Part shown: positions 56,424 to 64,000 of the stretch, in pieces | How the letters are laid out: every line of letters begins with the position of its first letter | Numbering within the stretch: position 1 is the first letter of the stretch | NCBI GenBank assembly: GCA_947623455.1 | Contig: OX392538.1 | Coordinates: 29,635,001 to 29,699,000 of the forward strand | DNA: 64,000 bases | Direction of reading: 5' to 3' | Source of the DNA: Mimachlamys varia | Taxonomy: Eukaryota > Mollusca > Bivalvia > Pectinida > Pectinidae | Made by a program: the position numbers and the translations under genes | Notes under the pieces: model-generated | Databases searched by the model: none | Told to the model about the DNA's origin: nothing | What the model saw: only the letters and a program-made list of their open reading frames with translations

Positions 56424-58470
56424 GTATGTATTACCGAAATTATAAATATTTGGGACATTTCCTTTCGAAGTATTCTATTTTATTCAGTGTATTATATGGA
56501 ATGTAATTTGATCTTTATGATATGAAATAATACATTTTTGTAGTGCTCTAAATTTTATCATTTCCAGGCACCCCCTTCCCCCATCCCCATGCCCCCCCCC
56601 CCCCCCCAAAACAAAAGCTCTCGAATGCCTGCCTTTTTGGCAGAAGCCGACATCTATCAGGAAAATCTCTTTACTAAGAGCAGCCGGCCATGAAATGACC
56701 AATCGATGGCGACATATTAACATTATAGGGTTGAGCACCTTATCATGGATACAAGTGATCCACCCAAACGGAGACTACCTTGATATCAACCTTAAAACTA
56801 CTTCACTCACCTATATATCCTTGATAATCCTTGGAATCTAGGAACATTAATAACCCAAGGAACAGTATTGCTTTCACTGTAACATGTACTATTACTGCAA
56901 ACTTTCATATTCTCGCTGTAATCTTATATCAGCTCTTTTCGCGCTAAAAGTTTTCGCTAAATATGATTGCGCTTATTGAAGTTTTTCGCTTAATATGATT
57001 GCGCTTATTGAAGTTTTTGTATGTTTCTTATATAGTATTTACCATGGATACGCGAACTTATCATAACGGCAATGTGACAAAAGCTGACAAAGCGCTAGAA
57101 CTTGATTGCGCTAACTTATGAATGTTTATAGTATTTGGTTGAGAGTTACTGCTACATGCCTTACAAAGGAGACAGTATATACAACGTTTTACTATTCCTG
57201 TACATTTCCGTTTGAATAGTAATCGGTCGGCCCTAGAATGAGTTTTTCGGATTTTAAAAAGATGACGCGGCTAGCCTATCTATGACGTCACGTCATGTGT
57301 TTTTAAGCGTACACATGAGTAGTGATTTGCTCAAAAATATAATCCGTCATTTCACCGTCTAATCACAAAATTAATGCACAGCCTTTTTATTTTTAGACGT
57401 ATTTAGAAAATAACTTAGAAGCTTTGATAGGAATATATTTTTAGCTTCATGCCGATATGAAGGAAAAACCTAATTGCAAACTTATCAAGAAGCGCTACGC
57501 GCCTTCATTCAGTTTGCTATCTGGGTTTTTTTTCAAACCTGCATGAAACTAAAAAAAAAACCCATCAAAGCTTAAATGTAAATATCAGTTTATAATATAA
57601 CTAAAAGATATGCAATGAGTAAAAAAACCTGTTAAACATACCAGGTTATGAAAACTTGGTAATGTCCTACAAGTTCTTGTTAAAATAGTTCTACAAACAA
57701 CGTGCTTTTAATTTTCTGACATGTTTTTGAAATTCATGATTGCCATTTAATTGGTGTTTATTTAGAATATAATCTTAAGACGCAAAACCAGTTATAACGA
57801 GGAAATGTAAGACTGTAAACAACTGTCAAACTGATTTAGATCAGACTCACCTGTGTAATTCATCACAATACTTTCTATGTGTCAGAAAGTTTTGGATAAG
57901 TGTCAGAATTGATTATAATGGATATGGAAAAGATCCGTAATAGTAAATTGCTGAAGTGAGCAGGTAAAACTAATATAGGTTCCAAGACTTTGAAAACTAA
58001 AGGAGTATACTATATACGATTGTGATATAGTTTCTGTGTAACGTTTATGGAACTACATGGACAATATCCGAATTATTAATGTCATTAATGCTTAGATTTA
58101 CCACTGTATGACATTGTCACCATATAACCATACCAACAGTAGTTTAGCATTACGTATAAACTGCCAAATTGCGCAGTAATATTGTTGCCCAACAGTAGTT
58201 ACGGGATAATATCAATTACACATGTTCTTTTTGAGAAATTAGACGGACAGTTTATATTTTGTATTTTCATGATAATAATTTAAATTAGATAATTGTATTA
58301 CAATGGTATCCTTTTATGGTTTTCCATTATTCTACGCACTATTTTTTACGCAGAACAACATGATAGAACTGCTGAAAGGCTCACAACCGAGAATGGCGGG
58401 GAAATTGAATTCCGTTAATAATATAATGTTTTGAAAACTGCAATTAGTAAATATTAGCATAGGACTGCTT
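56424..58470. other. Intron 31, left part
   Basis: A poly-C run at ~56591-56607 and a direct repeat 'atatgattgcgcttattgaagttttt' (two copies, ~56960-57020). A CRE-like 'tatgacgtcacgtca' lies near 57283. No gene. Confidence 0.5.
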
Positions 58471-58600
58471 AAAGTTGGCAGTTTTGGGCTGATAATTTCA
58501 ACTGGTAAATATTAAATTAGACATTAAGCGTTAGCGCGCTTCTTTATTTGTCTTTGTCCAGTTGGCATTATCAGCCCATACATGCCAACTGAAAGCCGTT
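58471..58600. repeat. Fold-back element, ~35-bp arms
   Basis: TGGGCTGATAATTTCAACTGG (58485-58505) is inverted with two mismatches at 58558-58578. Pairing continues outward ('agttggcagtttt'/'catgccaactga'). MITE-like, non-coding. Confidence 0.72.
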
Positions 58601-58879
58601 CAATGCTTAAATATACACTCACCGTAATTGATAAAATGACTGTTCTATAAGGCCACAAAAACTTATGTTTAGAACATAATATGATATGCAGATAACCTTA
58701 ATGTATCATCATGCGAAGTATTTCCCTCTGTTTGCCATGTGTTTGAAAATCAACATACCGCCGAAAGAATGGTCCACAACACATTCTCAAATCATTCAGG
58801 GATTTTTCTCCTGTTTCACCGGTTCAAAATTTCTCTGTCATCCCTTCGGAATGACAGATAGCACGATCTGACACCAATG

Positions 58880-58960
58880 TAATGACGTCATGACAACATT
58901 AAAATGACGTCGAGCGATAATACAATGACGTCATAACAATACTCTTACGTCATGTCAGCA
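58880..58960 (+). other. Cluster of ACGTCA motifs
   Basis: Four ACGTC(A) sites within ~80 bp ('aatgacgtcatgacaac', 'aatgacgtcgagcg', 'caatgacgtcataac', 'cttacgtcatgtc'). CRE/ATF-like by sequence, but the ~30-bp periodic, degenerate layout suggests a short decayed tandem repeat. Confidence 0.5.
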
Positions 58961-59277
58961 TTGTGTTGCATTGATACTTTCGTAAAATAACTCCAACATG
59001 ATACGAGACATATAACTATCTCCTATCTTGATATTGTATTAGAAATCTCAAACCCTCGTGGTGATACTGATGATTGTGTAATCCCCGGGTAGAGTCTCGT
59101 GTTTGACAAACAGGAATATCTTTCCTTGGGTTGGAGATTTCTCTATCACCCACCAAAGGTAGGGAAAGCTTCCATTAATCACTTGTAAATAAATCAGCGT
59201 CCCATGAAATGATTTGCTTGTCTGTTCGTTATTGCGTTAGCAGTGTTCGATTAAAACGATATTATTTCATTTCACAG

Positions 59278-59325
59278 AATATTCAACACCCGCCACAACC
59301 AAAGGTTCAACGACAACGACGTCAG
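59278..59325 (+). CDS. Exon 32: Thr-rich mucin-like exon
   Basis: A 48-bp phase 1-1 exon encoding YSTPATTKGSTTTTS, rich in Thr/Ser with Pro and without Cys, as in O-glycosylated mucin linkers. Good acceptor ('tttcacag') and CAG|gtacgt donor. Its 3' half and donor are nearly identical to those of exon 33, showing recent exon duplication. Confidence 0.8.
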
Positions 59326-59829
59326 GTACGTTAAACATTTTGTAATGTTTCTGTATCTCATCGACGTATACATTACTCAAACATTAGTGATTTTTAAACT
59401 AAAATACAACTTAATGACGTGTATAATTGAATTATGTATTTTGTTCTGTTGAAATGGATACGTTTGCTCATATATGGAGATCAACAATGATAATTAATTA
59501 TATTTGTATTTTCTAAAGTTTAAAATGCAAATAAGGAGATTCGCGAATGTTTGCAAAAGAGTATATCCAATTTCAACTCGTTGTAGTAGACATGTGCATA
59601 TATCTTAAAGGTCTACACAACAGAGTATGCTCTTGTCTTATGGAAAATTACATTTTTAGCTCACCTGGTCCGCAGAACCAAGGTGAGCTTAAGCAATACC
59701 GTGGCATCCGGAGTCCGGCGACCGTACATCAACAATTGATTATCGACTTCTTCTTCTTAACCGCTGATCAGAGTGTAATTAAATTAAGTAGGAATCATCC
59801 CTATGTGTCCGGAATTTAGATTTATACAA

Positions 59830-62300
59830 TTAGGGGTCTGAGGGGCGTGGCCAAAAGGGATCCATTTGGCTATATTCATATCAACGACTTCTTCTCTAGA
59901 TCTAAGCAATCTGAAACATTCATTTTTTAGTGGTAGCATCCTAAGGTGGCTGGGTTTTATATTATAAAAATGATGGGTCTGACTCGTCATGGGCCTGAGG
60001 TGCGAGGCCAAAAAGGTTCCATTTGGCTATATTCATATTAACTTCTTCTTCTTTAGATCTAAGCAATGTGATGCATTCATATTTTAGTGGTAGCATCCTT
60101 TGGTGGCTGGGATTCAAATTGACACAAATGATTGGTCTGACCCCCCCCCCCCCCCGGGGCCTGCGGGGCGGGGCCAAAAGGGGTCCAATTGGCTATATTT
60201 ATATTAACAACTTCTTCTCTGGAACCTAGCAATGTGAAACATTCATATTTTAGTGGTAGAATCCTTAGGTGGCTGGGATTCAAATGTATACATATGATGG
60301 GTCTGACTCCCCAGGGGCCTTAGGGGCGGGGCCAAAAGCGATCCATTTGGCTATATTCAGATTAACAACTTCTCTGAAACTAGGCAATGTGAAATATTCA
60401 TATTTGAGTGTTAGCATCCCTAGGTGGCTGGGATTCATATATATACAAATGATGGGGCTGACTTCCCAGGGGCCTGAGAGGCGGGCCAAAAAGGTTCCAT
60501 TTGGCTTTATTCATATTAAAGACTTCTTCTCTTGAACTAAGCTATGTGAAACATTCATATTTTAGTGGTAGCATCCTAAGGTGGCTGGGATTCATATTTA
60601 TACAAATGAAGGGGCTGACCACCCAGAGGCCTGAGGGGCGGGGCCAAAAAGGTTCCATTTGGCTATATTCATATTAACGACTTCTTCTCTGGATCTAAGT
60701 AATGTAAACATTTATATTTTAGTGGTAGCATCTCTAGGTGGCTGGGATTCAAATTTATACAAATGATGGGGCTAACCCACCAGGGGCCTAATGGGGCGGG
60801 GTCAAAAAGGGCCCATTTGACTATATTCATATTAACGTCTTCCTCTCTGGAACTTAGCAATGTGAAACATTCATAATTTAGTTGTAGCATCCTTAGGTGG
60901 CTTGGATGAAAATTTATACAAATGATGGGTCTGACCCCCCAGGGGCCTGAGGGACGGGGCAAAAAGGGATCCATTTGGCTTTATTTATATTAACGACTTC
61001 TTCTTTAGATCTTAGCAATGTGATACATTCATACTTTAGTGGTATCATCCTTTGGTGGGTGGCTGGGATTCAAATTGATACAAATATTAATATTAACGAC
61101 TTCTTTGAAACTAAGCAATGTGAAACATTTATATTTTAGTGGCTACATCCCTAGGTGGCTGGGATTCAAATTGATACAAACGATGGGGCTGGCCCACCAG
61201 GGGTCTGAGGGCGGGGCCAAACGGGGTCCAATTGGCTATATTCATATTAACAACTTCTTCTCTGGAACTAGGCAATGTGAAACATTCATATTTTAGTGGT
61301 AGCATCCCTAGGTGGCTGGGATTCATATTTATACAACTGATGGGGCTGACTTCCCAGGGGCCTGAGAGGCGGGCCGAAAAGTTCCATTTGGCTATATTCA
61401 TATTAAAGACTTCTTCTCTTGATATAAGCAATGTTAAACATTCATATTTTAGTGGTTGCATCCTTAGGTGGTTGGGATTCATACTTATACAAATGATGGG
61501 TCTGACTTCCCAGGGGCCTGAGGGGCGGGGCCAAAAGCGATCAATTTGGCTATATTCATATTAACGACTTCTTCTCTGGATATAAGCAATGTGAAACATT
61601 CATATTTTAGTGGTAGCATCCCAAGGTGGCTGGGATTCATATGTATACAAATGATTGTCTGACCCCAGGGGCCTGAGGGGCGGGGCCAGAAGCGATCCAT
61701 TTGGTTTTATTCAGATTAACGACTTCTTCTCTTGAACTAAGCAATGTGAAACATTCATATTTAAGCGGTAACATCCCTAAGTGGCTGGGATTCAAATGTA
61801 TACAAATTATTAGGCTGACCCCCAAGGGGCCTGAGTGGCGGGGCCAAAAGGGATGCATTTGACTATATTTTAGTGCTCGAATCCGTAGGTTGCTGCGATT
61901 CAGATTCATACAAATGATGGGTCTGACCCACCAGGGGCCTGGTGGGCGGGGCCAAAAGGGGTCCATTCGGCTATATTCATATTAACAACTTCTTCTCTGG
62001 ATCTTAGCAATGTGAAATTTTCATATTTTATTTGTAGGAATATTAGGTGACTGGGAATCAAATGTATACAAATGATGGGGCTGACACACAAGGGGCCTGA
62101 GGGGCGGGGCCAAAAAGGATCCATATCGATAATACTTACATCATCGACTTCTTCTCTTGATCTAAGCAATGTGAAACATTCATATTTTAGTTGTGGCATC
62201 CCTAGGTGGCTGGGATTGACTGGGATTCAAATTTATATAAATGATGGGGCTGATCTCCCCAGGGACCTGAGGGGCGGGGAGAAAGGGGTCCAGTTGGCAA
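59830..62300 (+). repeat. ~157-bp tandem array, about 16 units
   Basis: The unit contains 'gaggggcggggccaaaa', 'ccatttggctatattcatat', 'gacttcttctctgga', 'gcaatgtgaaacattcatat' and 'ggtggctgggatt'. Units begin roughly every 155-160 bp, with shortened ones near 61075 and 61870. Many 70-117-aa minus-strand frames are periodic translations of the unit and are not genes. Confidence 0.9.
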
Positions 62301-62304
62301 TAGT

Positions 62305-62890
62305 GATGTAACTTGTGACTTGACCCCAAGGTTTGCCTCGCCCTTACAGACGTGACTCTTGAGTCATAACTTTTAAATGGTTGAGATCACCAACCCAAAA
62401 CTATATACACAATTGCAGAGCATAAAAAGACGATCACAAATATGATTTTAGATTTGACCCCGGGGGTCTGCCATTTCCTTGCAAACTTGACTCTTGAGTC
62501 ATAACTTTTAAACGGTTGAGATCCCCACCCCAAAACTATAAATACAATCGCTGAGCAAAAAGAGACAATAACAAATATGATTTTAGATTTGATCCAAGGG
62601 TCTGCCACGCCTTTACAGACTTAACTCTTAAGTCATAACTTTTAAAAGGTTGACATCCCCACCCAAAATATATATATACAATTGATTTGCATTAAGGGAT
62701 GATCAAAATAATCATGTTAGATTTAACCTCAGTTTCTGCCAAGCCCTTGCAGTCTTGACTCCTAAGTCATAACACCTCACAAAAATTGATTTCAGATTTG
62801 ATCCTAGCGTTTGCCACACCCTTTGAGGACTTCCCGACACAAAACACGTCAATTGCTGGGCATAAAGAGGGCATAATTAATATGAAACAA
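62305..62890 (+). repeat. ~134-bp tandem array, 4-5 units
   Basis: The unit runs from 'tttgaccccaagg' through 'gactcttgagtcataacttt', 'aaacggttgagatccccacc' and 'acaaatatgattttaga'. Starts near 62318, 62452, 62586, 62720 (shortened) and 62795 (partial). Adjoins but is unrelated to the 157-bp array. Confidence 0.85.
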
Positions 62891-63298
62891 TTTCAAATGA
62901 ATTTCCTTTTAATGCTCTTTAGAATCAGAAAGCTAAGATTATATTAAGGGCAATATTGTGGCAGATCCCACTCTGGAAAAGTTTATGGTTTTTAACTTAA
63001 ACATAACGTTTTGGTGCATGAAAGCCAGGTGAGCGATACAGGTCCTCTGGGCATCTTGTTATTATCAGAATAAGCTGTAGCGATGTTAAAATATTTTCGG
63101 ATATAGTGAACATTCATTTCTATCTCATAGAAGAATACTCAAATATCTGTTTATAAAATTATCATCATTTCCTAAATGAAAGTGAGGGCACGAACAATTT
63201 TCTCACTTTGCCATTCGTCAAAAAGAGAAAAAGGGCTTATATTTTCTTAACCGATAGTAGAGCTCCATACACATACTATCATTTATTTGAATTCACAG

Positions 63299-63343
63299 AA
63301 ACGACATCTGCCACAACCGAAGAAGCAACGACAACGACGCCAG
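63299..63343 (+). CDS. Exon 33: Thr-rich mucin-like exon (last in window)
   Basis: A 45-bp phase 1-1 exon encoding ETTSATTEEATTTTP, with 'attcacag' acceptor and CAG|gtactt donor. Paralogous to exon 32 ('acaacc(a/g)aag...gcaacgacaacgacg'). The frame continues past the window, so more such exons or a further domain are expected downstream. Confidence 0.78.
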
Positions 63344-64000
63344 GTACTTTTCCCATTTTAGAATATGTTTGTACTACACGTAGTGAACATTTTGTATACT
63401 TCACGAAATCCCCGAAAATCCTAGTCGTCTGTAACTTGAAATGGAACTTAATAACGTTTGTTTTATTAAATGACGTTGTTTTGTTTTTCACAATTGGTCA
63501 CGTATTGAAAATAACAAAGACGGACCGATACCAAGCGTGTATATATAATCCCATTGGTACAATGTGTACCCACATCGGGGTCTGTCTGTCTTGTGTGACA
63601 ATGGGAATATGCCGGTTTTAATTTCAATTACTACAATAACAAAGCCAATTTATATGTATGGTATATATTCTTTGAACATAGATCGTGTGTAAAATTGCAT
63701 CGAACGTGCTTATGTATATCCATTGATCGTTTCACATTGGTCTGTTTTCAAACAGCAACAAATCGTTGAAACGAAAATGTATTCCCTGATGATGCAACAA
63801 AAAAACTGCACAATTTAGTACGAGGTTTTCAATAAATAGTCAGCAGAGAAAGGTTCAAGGGAAATACACGACATACAGTTGAAACGTTTTAAAAATATGT
63901 AATGAAAGCAGTGCGTTATTACTGTTATCTGAAAAATATCCAACTGCGTAAGAAAAATAACTAACCGATACTCGATCTCCTTAAATAGTTAGGAACTTAA
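63344..64000. other. Intron 33 (partial), window end
   Basis: The open frame of exon 33 runs on into the intron by chance to 63621. No further exon was found before the window ends; an 'aaacagcaac' acceptor-like site near 63757 is not followed by a usable frame. Confidence 0.5.

Larger units (their letters stand above)
59658..63060 (+). mobile_element. 3.4-kb composite hairpin-ended repeat between the Thr-rich exons
   Basis: The left end is the hairpin AGCTCACCTGG...AAGGTGAGCT (59658-59689) followed by 'ggcatccggagtccggcgac'. The right end is 'ccaggtgagcgatacaggtc ctctgggcatcttgtt' ending at 63060. These termini match a very abundant bivalve dispersed repeat (recollection). The interior consists of two unrelated tandem arrays. 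No transposase or RT is encoded. Confidence 0.8.
14166..64000 (+). other. Gene span: SCO-spondin/gel-forming-mucin-like secreted protein (5' part)
   Basis: Thirty-three exons traced by frame, phase and domain content join to 4849 coding bases without a stop. Domain order by approximate residue: signal peptide 1-26, EMI-like 34-120, EGF 121-152, TB-like 160-207, VWD1 220-394, C8 395-484, TIL1-E1 485-575, VWD2 585-775, C8 785-862, TIL2-E2 863-957, TIL'-E' 958-1062, VWD3 1065-1248, C8 1250-1329, TIL3-E3 1330-1424, LDLa 1427-1585 (four), Thr-rich 1586 onward. In known proteins the D1-D2-D'-D3 assembly forms pH-dependent, disulfide-linked multimers in the secretory pathway. EMI plus D assembly plus LDLa resembles SCO-spondin, the Reissner-fibre protein. 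Role here (mucus, matrix, fibre or haemolymph) is not decided by sequence. The 3' end is outside the window. Confidence 0.85.

Noticed and set aside
60000..62200. Many overlapping minus-strand frames of 70-117 aa with a repeated peptide (NPSHLGMLPLKYECFTL)
   Set aside because: Periodic translation of the ~157-bp tandem unit on a strand with no promoter or splice logic. Frames stop and restart with unit-length changes.

Overview
This is eukaryotic, almost certainly molluscan and most likely bivalve, nuclear DNA. It is AT-rich, has long introns, and is dense in short dispersed repeats, fold-back elements and minisatellites. Several repeat termini are ones I associate with bivalve genomes, notably the hairpin-led 'GCTCACC...GGTGAGC' element whose right end reads 'GGTGAGCGATACAGG...CTTGTT'. 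The species assignment is inference; no species-specific marker is visible.

One large host gene runs left to right from about 14.05 kb to beyond the right edge. I could trace 33 exons by hand (14166-63343). Their splice phases agree throughout and they join into 4849 coding bases with no stop (1616 codons plus one base). The protein begins with a signal peptide, then an EMI-like domain, an EGF domain and a short Cys-rich TB-like domain. Next comes a complete VWF-type D1-D2-D'-D3 assembly (three VWD-C8-TIL-E blocks, with a lone TIL'-E' between blocks 2 and 3), then four LDL-receptor class A repeats. The visible part ends with two tiny Thr-rich, mucin-like exons. EMI, D assembly and LDLa in that order is the SCO-spondin layout, while Thr-rich exons are more typical of gel-forming mucins. 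I call it a secreted, probably multimeric, SCO-spondin/gel-forming-mucin-like glycoprotein. The 3' part lies outside the window. A TATA box and a CCAAT box lie just upstream of exon 1.

Region by region. 1-3.5 kb: two degenerate minus-strand copies of a Mutator-like transposase gene, arranged as a rearranged tandem duplication, plus fold-back repeats. 3.5-14 kb: intergenic DNA with a LINE fragment, MITE-like elements and SINE-like repeats; no host gene seen. 14-24 kb: promoter and N-terminal exons, with a tRNA-derived SINE, a 21-bp minisatellite, a CGG microsatellite and a 1.5-kb array of 75-bp units in the introns. 24-41.8 kb: TB-like domain, D1, D2 and D'. 41.8-49 kb: D3 and the first LDLa. 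49-53.7 kb: an intron carrying a 2.9-kb antisense LINE. 53.7-56.4 kb: three LDLa exons. 56.4-64 kb: the two Thr-rich exons, separated by a 3.4-kb composite repeat that contains two different tandem arrays.

The most notable points are in the D assembly. The second VWD domain has lost both cysteines of an expected disulfide. It is also encoded by exons with two apparent GC-AG introns and a weak acceptor, and those exons could be skipped in frame. The third C8 domain keeps the Cys cluster that carries the interchain bridges in VWF. No RNA-only host gene, CRISPR array or prokaryotic feature is present. I found no evidence for a wholly new system.
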